Shown piece by piece: positions 1 through 6,941 of a stretch of DNA of 13,055 bases. The notes beneath the pieces were generated by a model. That model searched no databases. It was not told the origin of the DNA and was given only the letters and a program-made list of their open reading frames with translations. A program made the position numbers and the translations under genes. How positions within the stretch are numbered: position 1 is the stretch's first letter; each line of letters opens with the position of its first letter. This DNA comes from Opitutia bacterium UBA7397. Its GTDB lineage: Bacteria > Verrucomicrobiota > Verrucomicrobiia > Opitutales > UBA953. Location of the stretch: positions 1 to 13,055 of the forward strand of contig DKND01000096.1 of assembly GCA_002470605.1 (NCBI GenBank), given 5' to 3'.

Positions 1-200
1 CGAATCTCGTCCTGGCCTGCCGCGCGATAGACCTCGATTTGCGAGGGCAACGGAAAGGGGCCGGAGATACGGGCGCCAGTCGGCGTCACGCTGGCCACGA
101 TTTCCGACGCGCATTGATCCGCCATGCGGTAGTCGATACCCTTGATACGGATACGTATCTTGGCACGGGAGGAGGGCGAAATAGTCGAGTCGGAATCCAC
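1..200 (-). CDS. Ribosomal protein S10/NusE-like protein, 3' end outside window
   Basis: Partial gene, 66 codons visible, running off the left edge. The GTG start at 200-198 lies one base after the ribH stop; no upstream in-frame start fits and the S10 homology begins at about residue 13. S10 is a 30S head protein and, as NusE, the partner of NusB in antitermination. Visible S10 hallmarks are AKIRIRIKG (13-21), the DYRMADQCASEIV helix (23-35), TGARISGPFPLP (41-52), then a short stretch ending QDEIR. In E. coli S10 about 24 residues separate GPIPLP from the R of QYEIR; here there are 14, so the exposed ribosome-binding loop, with its usual SPHV segment, appears about ten residues shorter. The first 12 residues are a Ser/Asp-rich extension. 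This may be a paralogue specialised as NusE, or the genome's only, divergent S10; the window cannot decide. Family assignment is strong; the special role is inferred. No Shine-Dalgarno is visible. Confidence 0.8.
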   Translation of the reverse strand, partial: MDSDSTISPSSRAKIRIRIKGIDYRMADQCASEIVASVTPTGARISGPFPLPSQIEVYRAAGQDEI

Positions 201-201
201 G

Positions 202-738
202 TTAGTTCTGGGCAAAGGGGTCATGGCCGTGGCGTTTGTGTCCTTCGGCTTCGGCTTGGTCGAGCCGCTCGCCCAATTCGATCCGGTGCGTGGCCATCGC
301 GAGGGCCGCCAGGGCGAACTCCGTGCCGCGGTCCAGGTCGCCCTTACAACGGGCTTCGGCCTGGGCGCGCGTGTTGGTCACCACGATGCCGTTGATGACG
401 GGAACCTCGGAGCGTAGCGATGCGTCGATGAGGGCCTTAGCGGTGGCATGGGCGATGATTTCGTGGTGGGGCGTGTCGCCGGCCACGACCACGCCGAGCG
501 CAATGACGCAATCGTGGTCGCCGGACATCGCCGTCATGTACGCGCAGTAAGGGATCTCGCCCGAGCCAGGGACGCGGATAATTTTAATATTAGCGGCCGT
601 GACGCCGGCGCCGTGCAAGGTCTTGAGGACCTTGGTAAGCAGGGCTTCCACCAGTTCTCCGTTATAGCCTGCGGCGACTATGGCCAGGTGCAGTTCGGCG
701 CCGTCGACGGCATCAGGAATGGGCTTATCTTGGCTCAT
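202..738 (-). CDS. ribH: 6,7-dimethyl-8-ribityllumazine synthase
   Basis: Cytoplasmic enzyme of the penultimate riboflavin step: it condenses 5-amino-6-ribitylamino-uracil with 3,4-dihydroxy-2-butanone 4-phosphate. The product is 178 residues. Family motifs are visible in order: AGYN (23-26) in place of the usual RFN, VPGSGEIPY (57-65) for VPGAFE, GVVVAGDTPHHE (82-93) for GCVIRGETPHYE with the catalytic His at 91, and INGIVVTNTRAQAEAR (115-130). The stretch after that, DLDRGTEFALAALAM, replaces the common TKAGNKG segment, so it is a somewhat divergent member. The open frame extends 16 codons further upstream, but the ATG at 738 fits the family start, since the extra residues are low-similarity Ser/Gly/Thr. 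The C-terminal tail (about 160-178) is charged and His-rich. It follows ribBX by 70 bases and is followed one base later by the S10-like gene. No Shine-Dalgarno; the leader is pyrimidine-rich. Confidence 0.93.
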   Translation of the reverse strand: MSQDKPIPDAVDGAELHLAIVAAGYNGELVEALLTKVLKTLHGAGVTAANIKIIRVPGSGEIPYCAYMTAMSGDHDCVIALGVVVAGDTPHHEIIAHATAKALIDASLRSEVPVINGIVVTNTRAQAEARCKGDLDRGTEFALAALAMATHRIELGERLDQAEAEGHKRHGHDPFAQN

Positions 739-808
739 GGTGGAAGAACAGGAGCCCGATGGAGGGGTTTCTTCCCCTGCCTGCAAGCGGAATCACCTAA
801 GGGGCGCC
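739..808 (-). promoter_or_regulatory. ribBX-ribH spacer with alternative hairpins and a TGCAAGCGG element
   Basis: The 70-base spacer carries AGGGG at 763-767, CCCCT at 774-778 and AGGGG at 800-804. The middle arm can pair with either outer arm, giving two mutually exclusive stems. The TGCAAGCGG core (782-790) lies between the middle and right arms. On the ribH messenger the first possible stem encloses the core and the second is the compact stem-loop nearer the start codon. No U-tract follows, so an ordinary terminator is unlikely. No flavin riboswitch consensus was recognised. A regulatory role is inferred from the repeated architecture only. Confidence 0.4.
774..804. repeat. TGCAAGCG palindromic element, copy 1
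   Basis: CCCCT (774-778) and AGGGG (800-804) flank TGCAAGCGG (782-790). This is the ribBX-ribH spacer copy. It shares the CCCCT-GCAAGCG-AGGGG layout with the copy at 7827-7852. Confidence 0.5.
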
Positions 809-1885
809 TTAGAACGGGACTTGTTCGACGATTTCCAGCCCATATCCCCCAAGGCCTACGACCTTGCGCGGGTTATTTGTGATCAGACGAATCTGTCGTA
901 GTCCGATATGCGAAAGAATCTGCGCGCCGATACCGTAATCGCGGGCATCCATTTTGCCGAGGCGGACGCCGTCGCTGTCCGCTTGCATCCCGCCAAAGGG
1001 TTGGGTGACGTGAACGATGACGCCATGTCCGGCTTTGGCCACGGCTTCGAAGCTGGCTCCCAGTGAAGTGCCGGCGCCGAACTGCTGGCCGCGGAAAAGG
1101 TCTCCGAGAAGGTTTTCACGTTGCACGCGAACAAGGGTCGGTCGGTCGTTGGATTGTCCGCGGATGAAGGCCAAGTGTTGGCGTCCGTCCGGGATGGAGC
1201 GGTAGACGCGAAGCGTGAATTCGCCCCACTGCGACTGAAAGGGGCTTTCGGCGACCAGTTCCACCAAGCGTTCGCGGTGGTGCCGGAACTCGATGAGTTG
1301 GGCGATGGAGATCATGTGCAGCCCAAAGCGCTGCTTGAGTTCGATCAATTCCGGTAAGCGGGCCATCGAGCCGTCCTCGTTGAGGATTTCGCAGATGACT
1401 CCGCTGGGGTGCAGTCCTGCGAGCGAAGCCAGATCGACGGCCGCTTCGGTATGGCCGGCTCTTTGCAGCACGCCGCCCGGCCGGGCGAGGAGCGGGAAGA
1501 TGTGTCCGGGCTGCACGAGTGCCTCGGGCTTGGCCTGCGGGTCGGCGAGAATAGCGATCGTCTTGGCGCGGTCGTAGGCGGAGATACCGGTGGAGATCCC
1601 CTCGGCGGCGTCGACGGACACCGCGAAGGCGGTGCGCTGCGACTCACGGTTCTCGGGCACCATCTGGGAGATGCCAAGGCGTCGGAGCTGATGCTCAACC
1701 GTCGGCACGCAGATAAGGCCACGTGCGTGTCGGATCATCATGTTGACGGTCTCAGGCGTCGCCTTCGAAGCCGCCATCACGAGGTCGCCCTCGTTCTCGC
1801 GGTTCTCATCGTCCGTCACAATCACGAGCTTGCCCGCGGCGATATCCGCAAGGGCTTGCTCGATGGTGTCGAAGGGTTCGGACAT
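809..1885 (-). CDS. ribB: 3,4-dihydroxy-2-butanone 4-phosphate synthase with degenerate GTP cyclohydrolase II domain (RibBX type)
   Basis: 358 residues. The N-terminal domain (about 1-200) is a well-conserved RibB, converting ribulose 5-phosphate to the four-carbon riboflavin precursor: TDDENRENEGD (24-34) holds the acidic metal/substrate residues, with TGISAYDRAKTI (99-110), GHTEAAVDLASLAGL (144-158) and GVICEILNEDGSMAR (162-176). The C-terminal half (about 205-358) keeps the RibA fold signature DYGIGAQIL (316-324) and LITNNPRKVVGLGGYGL (334-350), but its zinc site is gone: ENLLGD (257-262) stands where ECLTGD belongs, and QFGAG (268-272) where RCDCG belongs. The catalytic segment EGR(G/N)IGL is also absent and the region is about 18 residues shorter. 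GTP cyclohydrolase II activity is therefore unlikely, so a separate RibA is expected elsewhere. The ATG at 1885 is chosen over an in-frame extension to 1930 that would cover leader hairpins. No Shine-Dalgarno is present. Confidence 0.93.
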   Translation of the reverse strand: MSEPFDTIEQALADIAAGKLVIVTDDENRENEGDLVMAASKATPETVNMMIRHARGLICVPTVEHQLRRLGISQMVPENRESQRTAFAVSVDAAEGISTGISAYDRAKTIAILADPQAKPEALVQPGHIFPLLARPGGVLQRAGHTEAAVDLASLAGLHPSGVICEILNEDGSMARLPELIELKQRFGLHMISIAQLIEFRHHRERLVELVAESPFQSQWGEFTLRVYRSIPDGRQHLAFIRGQSNDRPTLVRVQRENLLGDLFRGQQFGAGTSLGASFEAVAKAGHGVIVHVTQPFGGMQADSDGVRLGKMDARDYGIGAQILSHIGLRQIRLITNNPRKVVGLGGYGLEIVEQVPF

Positions 1886-1972
1886 AAAAGGAGGGAGGTT
1901 CGAACTTGGTCGTTCCCTCCCTCGGTGCAAGCGGGGAGATGTCTCCCCTGGCTTAAAAGCGCAGGCTTTGGC
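1886..1972 (-). promoter_or_regulatory. ribBX leader with two hairpins and a TGCAAGCGG element
   Basis: The 87 bases between the DUF1080 gene and ribBX hold two perfect inverted repeats. GGGGAG (1933-1938) pairs with CTCCCC (1943-1948) around a four-base loop. GAGGGAGG (1891-1898) pairs with CCTCCCTC (1916-1923) around a 17-base loop. On the minus-strand messenger the second stem ends one C and four T residues before the ribBX ATG, so it abuts the start codon. TGCAAGCGG (1926-1934) lies at the junction of the two. A stem followed by CTTTT could act as an attenuator or as a translational block. No RFN/FMN riboswitch consensus was recognised. Structures are seen in the sequence; function is inferred. 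Confidence 0.45.
1921..1948. repeat. TGCAAGCG palindromic element, copy 2
   Basis: TGCAAGCGG (1926-1934) overlaps the start of a GGGGAG/CTCCCC stem (1933-1948). This copy lies upstream of ribBX. It shares the core and a C/G-rich dyad with the other two copies, but the arms are arranged differently. Confidence 0.4.
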
Positions 1973-2734
1973 TTATTTAGCAGCCTTAGCCTTGGCCTTG
2001 CCGGTGGCCTTTCCCTTGGCGGCGGCAGCAGCAGCGGGAGCCGGAGGTTGAGGCGCGACTTTCATGGCTTCGGCGATTTTAGCGCTGGTGGCTTTCCAGT
2101 CAGCCTTGGGTTCGGCTTTCACGCTCCAGATTGAGAAGTTGCGGAAGGTCGCGGATTTTCCACCGCAGGTCAGGCCGGGGTTCGCCTTCTCAAGCTTGAA
2201 GAGGTCATTGCTGCCGAAGCCTGAGATTTTTCCGTCAATCGTCGCGACCATGGTATCTCCCAACATTTCCAAGACGATGCTATGCCAGGTGCCGGGCTCG
2301 AATTTTTCCGCTTGGGCGAGGAAGAGGACCGCTTTGTCTGGTCCGTCATGATCGCTGTCGTCGCGCTGGATGCGGAGCGCGGTGGGCGAGATGGTGACGC
2401 GGGCCATATGCTCCTTGAGGGAGTTAATGCTCAGTGAGATGGAGTTGGCCCCATCGAGGCGGAACTCGACCGCGACGACGCAGTCTTGAAATTTGGTGGT
2501 GATCCGACTGGCGGCACCGTGATTGTCGGCGGGGATCTGTTCAACGTGTGTTCCGTCTTCGGCGCGATCCCATTTGCCTTTCGCTGCCTTCCATTCGGCT
2601 GGCTTCGAGGCTGCGGTGAGCGCGTCGGAAATAAGTTCCTTATCAGGTTGGGCGAATAAGGTCGCGGGTGCCGCAGCGTGCGAAGGGGCGAACAGGGCTC
2701 CAAAGGCGAGGAGGGACAGGAGGGGGAGTTTCAT
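1973..2734 (-). CDS. Secreted DUF1080/LamG-like protein with Ala/Lys-rich tail
   Basis: 253 residues with a clear Sec signal peptide (KLPLLSLLAFGALFAPSHA, cleavage near residue 20-22). The mature part resembles the concanavalin-type beta-sandwich of the DUF1080 (3-keto-disaccharide hydrolase-like) family abundant in Verrucomicrobiota and Planctomycetota: a strand pattern of alternating hydrophobics, FEPGTWHSIVLEMLGD (145-160), then TIDGKISGF (165-173), and a closing GGKSATFRNFSIW (191-203). No catalytic residues could be assigned, so hydrolase activity is not claimed. The C-terminus (about 226-253) is a low-complexity Pro/Ala/Lys tail, which may bind acidic polysaccharide, nucleic acid or the cell surface. 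An AGAGGT stretch about 10 bases before the ATG is the only plausible Shine-Dalgarno in the window. It follows the 827-residue secreted protein by 54 bases on the same strand, suggesting co-expression. Confidence 0.72.
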   Translation of the reverse strand: MKLPLLSLLAFGALFAPSHAAAPATLFAQPDKELISDALTAASKPAEWKAAKGKWDRAEDGTHVEQIPADNHGAASRITTKFQDCVVAVEFRLDGANSISLSINSLKEHMARVTISPTALRIQRDDSDHDGPDKAVLFLAQAEKFEPGTWHSIVLEMLGDTMVATIDGKISGFGSNDLFKLEKANPGLTCGGKSATFRNFSIWSVKAEPKADWKATSAKIAEAMKVAPQPPAPAAAAAAKGKATGKAKAKAAK

Positions 2735-2788
2735 GGGTAGGTACCTCTATAACAGCGCAAAGGGGAGATAGTTGCCGCCCCAAGGCTT

Positions 2789-5272
2789 TTATTCGTAAGT
2801 AAGTTGCGCGCTGGCCTTGGTGTCAGCGGACGAGACCGTTCGAATCCAATAAGCATTGAGCCAATCGGGGAAGGTGTGGGTATGGATCCGACCGGGGGTG
2901 AGCTTGAAGCTTTGGTAGGCTGAAAAACGGCCGTCGCCCGCGACGTCGAGCTCGACGGTGATGACGGTTTCCGCGTCGCCCTGGTTTTCAAGGACGAGAG
3001 TCTTCTTGTCATATCCCGTCATAAGGTAGGGGTCGGAGGGCTGGTTGGCTTTGACGACGTTGTTCTTCCAAGGGCCGCCGTGTCCACGCGGCTTGCCGAG
3101 TTTCCAGAGGTCGTCCGCGGCACCGACCCAGACGGCGGCCTTGTCGTCGTCGGAGCGGATGATGTGGCGATTACCCTTCGCGGCTTCGAGGTCGATGCCG
3201 GTGAGGACGAGAAGTCCGCGATAAGAACAATAATCGTGCACGGCCAAGTCGCTGGTCGCGATGGGACGCAACCGAATCGCACCACCGGCATTGGCGGCGG
3301 GAAGTTCATAGAAGGTGCCGTGGGCTTGCAGCAGGTCGCGCTCGGTGCACACCTCGCGGGCTTTGCGCAGGCCGCTCCGCGCGATCAGTTCATCTTGATG
3401 AGGATTGCTCGAGCGCGGCAATCGCCAGCGCACGCGATTCTCTTCGAAGATGACTGAGGCGTCGTCCGTGCTCAGGATGCCTTCTGGAATCGGGGTATTT
3501 TTTTCGATGAAGGCGGCTACTTTGCCGTCGGTCTGCTTCTGGAGCTTCAGGTCGGCGGTAAGTTCATAAGCGTCTGCCGTGACGGTTTTTTGGGCGGTGA
3601 CGGAAGCGTTAAGCAATGAGAGGGTGCGAAGATTCGCACCGCGTGTGAGCAGGAATCCGCCAGAAGATTTTTGATCACCCGCCGCACTCAGCCCAGCGAA
3701 GAGGTCGTCACGACGCTGGCTTCGGTCATCTTGGGCGGCATACTGAAAGGTTGCCGAAACTTGGGTGAGGTCGCGGTTCGATCTTACCCTGATCCACGCG
3801 CCGTTTTGTTCGGCCGGGATTTCGCACCATTGACCAGCGTCCTTTGCTGCGATGTTGATCTCACGCCAGGTCGACCATTGGCCGTCGCCGCGTTGATCTA
3901 CTTCGAGGGTAAAGGTGGTGGCGCCGTTCTTGTCATGCTCGAGGTAGACCGCACGTTTGCGGAAGCCCGAAAGCAAGAACGCGTCCGAGGCGACGTTCGC
4001 TTTGACGGGCTCATTGACCCAGACGCTGCCGCGTCCGAGCGCGGGTCCGAGGTGGTCTGGCGTATCGAGCGCCGTGAACCAGAGATTCGATTGGGATTGG
4101 CCGGGCGCGCCGATTGTACCTTTGGCCGGGCGCTTGTTAAGAAACTCGGATTTCGCCGTGTCATCGCAACCGAAGACCAGCCGGTCGTTCCAGCGGGTGA
4201 AATCTCCGATGACTTTCAGATAGCTCGATCGCGGGGTGATGCCGCTCGAATGCTTGGCAGAAAAGTCCGCCGGAAAATTCCAGAACAGTCCGTGCATCGT
4301 CATGAGCATACGCCCCGGCTCGCCGGTTTCTCGGATGCGCGGCCATTCGGTATTCCAACCATGGGCACCGTCATAAGAGTGGCTTGATTTTGGCAGGCGA
4401 TAGTTCGTCCACTTGCCGTCCTCCATGACCATCAGGATGAGCGAACGGAAATCCCAGCCGATCGACCAGATAGGATCTTGATCCGGATGTGCGTTACCGT
4501 GGATGCCTCCGGGGCCGGTCACTTCGGTGAACTGATTACGGCGGACAAGCGACCAGTTGCCTTCGCCTTTCCAGGAGCCAAGCGCACCGCTGGTGATCGT
4601 GGGGTCCGTCAGCGCTTTGGAGCTGCGCTCGCCATTGTTGGCCAGGATGACTTGCCCTTGTCCGGAGTATAGCCCCTTGCCGTGGTATCCGGGAAGGGTC
4701 GAGGTGATCGCGGCTGGGCTGGCTTCAGCGGTCTGGCCGGGCTTGGGCTTATTCATGATTTCTTTGATCAGGCCTTTCACGGCGAGCGTGTGGACATCGA
4801 CTTCGTAAAGCCCGTCTTCCATTGTGGCGTAGTAGATTTTATTCGTCGGGTCGGTCAGGTGGCGCGCGTTGCCGGTGAGCCGGCCGGGCATGAGTTTCGG
4901 CGAGATGACCCGCACGTTGCGTTGGTCATCGATGAAGTAAGGCCCGATGATGAGCTGCTTGGATTCATCATGGATCATCCGATTCGCCGGCGTGCCACCG
5001 ACGCTTTCAGGATAGATGATCTGTCGCAGGTCTGGCGTGATTTCGTAGAGCTTGTCGCTCGAGCCATACGGCAGGTGCGGGCCATAGGTGATGACCCAGA
5101 GGCGGTCTGCCCAAGCCACGACCGCACCCGTACCGCATTCGCCTTCGTTATTGAAGTAAGCGAGCTCGGGATAGATGCCGGACCATTCCTGCGGCGCGGC
5201 CCTCGCCAGGGAAAAAGTTAGTGAACCTATGGCCAGCAAACCAAACAGAAGCAGGCGCGCGAAGGGGGTCAT
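2789..5272 (-). CDS. Large secreted protein of unknown function with a duplicated C-terminal module
   Basis: 827 residues, with an N-terminal signal peptide (TPFARLLLFGLLAIGSLTF, cleavage near residue 25). A TTG directly before the ATG could add one residue; ATG at 5272 is preferred. The N-terminal half (about 28-395) has repeated hydrophobic-strand units such as LWVITYG, LYEITPD, IYYATMEDGLYEVD and WSIGWDF, consistent with a beta-propeller-like fold. Two copies of a module of about 116 residues are visible: 396-511 and 712-827. Both contain a Trp-rich entry, VKAN..SD..L.(S/T)G(F/Y), a strand pair ending LEVD/VELD, G.G..S and a final WIR.(R/V) strand. The stretch between them (about 512-711) contains Thr/Leu-rich strands and TERDLLQAHGTFYELP. 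No enzyme motif was recognised. It is probably extracellular or periplasmic, perhaps linked to carbohydrate binding given its DUF1080 neighbour; this is inference. Similar hypothetical proteins occur in Planctomycetota and Verrucomicrobiota as far as I recall. Confidence 0.8.
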   Translation of the reverse strand: MTPFARLLLFGLLAIGSLTFSLARAAPQEWSGIYPELAYFNNEGECGTGAVVAWADRLWVITYGPHLPYGSSDKLYEITPDLRQIIYPESVGGTPANRMIHDESKQLIIGPYFIDDQRNVRVISPKLMPGRLTGNARHLTDPTNKIYYATMEDGLYEVDVHTLAVKGLIKEIMNKPKPGQTAEASPAAITSTLPGYHGKGLYSGQGQVILANNGERSSKALTDPTITSGALGSWKGEGNWSLVRRNQFTEVTGPGGIHGNAHPDQDPIWSIGWDFRSLILMVMEDGKWTNYRLPKSSHSYDGAHGWNTEWPRIRETGEPGRMLMTMHGLFWNFPADFSAKHSSGITPRSSYLKVIGDFTRWNDRLVFGCDDTAKSEFLNKRPAKGTIGAPGQSQSNLWFTALDTPDHLGPALGRGSVWVNEPVKANVASDAFLLSGFRKRAVYLEHDKNGATTFTLEVDQRGDGQWSTWREINIAAKDAGQWCEIPAEQNGAWIRVRSNRDLTQVSATFQYAAQDDRSQRRDDLFAGLSAAGDQKSSGGFLLTRGANLRTLSLLNASVTAQKTVTADAYELTADLKLQKQTDGKVAAFIEKNTPIPEGILSTDDASVIFEENRVRWRLPRSSNPHQDELIARSGLRKAREVCTERDLLQAHGTFYELPAANAGGAIRLRPIATSDLAVHDYCSYRGLLVLTGIDLEAAKGNRHIIRSDDDKAAVWVGAADDLWKLGKPRGHGGPWKNNVVKANQPSDPYLMTGYDKKTLVLENQGDAETVITVELDVAGDGRFSAYQSFKLTPGRIHTHTFPDWLNAYWIRTVSSADTKASAQLTYE

Positions 5273-5318
5273 CAAGCCACTTTCTTATTCAGCCTCCCTT
5301 GGGCAATTGTTTTCCGTG

Positions 5319-6941
5319 TTATAACAGAGTTATGAGAAACCAGCCGCCCAAGATCAACGCTGGTACCCCGAGCAAGCGGCGGATACTGGTGGCTTCGGCT
5401 TGGAGGAGGAAGCAGCCGCTAAGCATCAGCGCACCGACGGGTCCGAGCCAACCGTGAATAATCGGGTAGTTCGCATTCACGCCGGGGATCTTGGCCGCGT
5501 AGGCCGCGAGCAACGTCATGCCTTCGAGGCCAAGCGCAGCGAGGCCGTTAATCCATCTGGCGAAGGGAAGAAGGATGTCGAACGGACTGCAAGCCGCTGA
5601 GGCCATCCCGAGGACCAAGGGAATTTCCGAGAGCGGCACCAAGAAAAGGTTAACGAAGATGCCGCCCCAGCTGGCGGACCCAAAGTAAGCCAAGGTCAAT
5701 GGTGTGCCCGCGATCGTCGCCGCACTTGAAATACAGAGTCCGCTTAAGATGAAACCACGGATTTTCCAGCCGGCGCGTTGGCGCCACGTTTGGGCGGAAC
5801 GCGGCGTGAGCGAGGCGATCTTTGTCGGCCCACCACATATTTTCGCGGCCGGCCCGCCCGCCGTGATGAGCGCGAGTACGGCCACGTAACTCAGTTGGAA
5901 GCCCGGGTCCGAACAAGCTTCGGGGCTCAGGATCAATGTTACCGCGCAGGCGAGTGCGAGAGATTGTAAAGCGGGGGTGGCGCGTTCGCTAGTTTGACCA
6001 CCCCAAATGAACGCCGCCATGATCCACGCTCGTACCGACGAAGGCGAAGCTCCCGTGATTTGCACATAGAGCCAGAGTAGGAGCAGAATCGCGACGCCGG
6101 TCGGAATTTCCGGTAATCGTAAGCGACGGGCGCACCATAATAAGGCGGCGGCCATGCCGGCGATGTGCAGCCCGCTGATCGCAAAAAGATGAAGCGTCCC
6201 CGTTGTGGCGAAAGCAGACTTCGCTTCATCGGGCAATAAGGCGGTCCGCCCCAGCATCGTCGCCGCCAACAAAGCCCCGCCGTCGGTGTCGGCCCAAGGT
6301 AACTGACGAAGCCAGTCCTCGAGATGAACTTGTTCCTGTTGGCACCAAAGATTGAATGAGGTCGGTTTTTCTAAAACTCCGAGATTATGTCCTCCGCTTA
6401 ATCTTAAAGTGGCACCTTGGGAGGCGACCCATGCGTCGTAGCCCTTGGGGTGTTCGTCTAATCCGGCAAGATGACCCGAGATTTTTAATTCACTTCCTGC
6501 GGCTGGAGTTGGTCCGTTGACGGATAGCGCGATGCGTCTCCGGAAATAGGGGCCGTCCCGCTCGGTGATGATCCCTAAGCCCGTCCAGCCGCGGCCGTCA
6601 CGTCGGGCGCTTGCTCGTTCGATGCTCATCGAAAGCTCTTCGTAGTTTCGGTGAGGTCGGATGGCCGATTGCGGCGGCAACTTCACCTGATGCCAGGCAG
6701 CACCCAAGGTTATGCCGGTGACGATAAGGCAGAGTCCGCTGAGTTTGCTTAGTCGGGCACTGAGCCAGGCGCCCGTCAAGGTGCCGACAGAGATCATCCA
6801 CAACCATCCGGCATTCACGCCCCATGTCGCATCGATGGCGCAGCCTAATAGCAGAGGGAGCGCTAACCAAAGGGCAGGGGCGTGCCCGAACCGGCTAAGG
6901 CTTAGGTTCGGGTCTTGATCCAGGGTGTCGGGCCTTGCCAT
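5319..6941 (-). CDS. comEC: ComEC/Rec2-family DNA uptake channel, lacking the metallo-hydrolase domain
   Basis: 540 residues, a polytopic inner-membrane protein. ComEC forms the channel by which one DNA strand enters the cytoplasm during natural transformation. The N-terminus has several membrane segments (about 22-40, 44-60, 67-84). Residues about 95-200 form the soluble DUF4131/OB-like part, and the competence domain follows: HLFAISGLHIAGM (251-263), LYVQITGASPSSVRAW (291-306), SDPGFQLSYVAVL (344-356), GTPLTLAYFG (412-421) and NLFLVPLSEIPLV (431-443). The protein ends after a last membrane segment near 525-540. It therefore lacks the C-terminal metallo-beta-lactamase-like nuclease domain seen in full-length homologues of about 750 residues; shorter forms are known. 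The start overlaps the end of folK by 40 bases, implying one transcript with folB-folK. A GC-rich hairpin sits just before the ATG. Confidence 0.9.
   Translation of the reverse strand: MARPDTLDQDPNLSLSRFGHAPALWLALPLLLGCAIDATWGVNAGWLWMISVGTLTGAWLSARLSKLSGLCLIVTGITLGAAWHQVKLPPQSAIRPHRNYEELSMSIERASARRDGRGWTGLGIITERDGPYFRRRIALSVNGPTPAAGSELKISGHLAGLDEHPKGYDAWVASQGATLRLSGGHNLGVLEKPTSFNLWCQQEQVHLEDWLRQLPWADTDGGALLAATMLGRTALLPDEAKSAFATTGTLHLFAISGLHIAGMAAALLWCARRLRLPEIPTGVAILLLLWLYVQITGASPSSVRAWIMAAFIWGGQTSERATPALQSLALACAVTLILSPEACSDPGFQLSYVAVLALITAGGPAAKICGGPTKIASLTPRSAQTWRQRAGWKIRGFILSGLCISSAATIAGTPLTLAYFGSASWGGIFVNLFLVPLSEIPLVLGMASAACSPFDILLPFARWINGLAALGLEGMTLLAAYAAKIPGVNANYPIIHGWLGPVGALMLSGCFLLQAEATSIRRLLGVPALILGGWFLITLL

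Noticed and set aside
1..40. Frameshift as the cause of the odd loop in the S10-like gene
   Set aside because: Neither alternative frame restores the usual loop sequence, and the chosen frame regains an EIR match after the gap.
1886..1972. FMN riboswitch upstream of ribBX
   Set aside because: The conserved RFN-element segments could not be found; only simple hairpins are present.
1409..2134. 241-codon plus-strand frame across ribBX and the DUF1080 gene
   Set aside because: It crosses two well-supported minus-strand genes and their hairpin-rich spacer; no domain is visible.
2756..2781. Weak GGGG/CCCC hairpin as a terminator after the 827-residue gene
   Set aside because: Only four base pairs with a twelve-base loop and a poor T-run.
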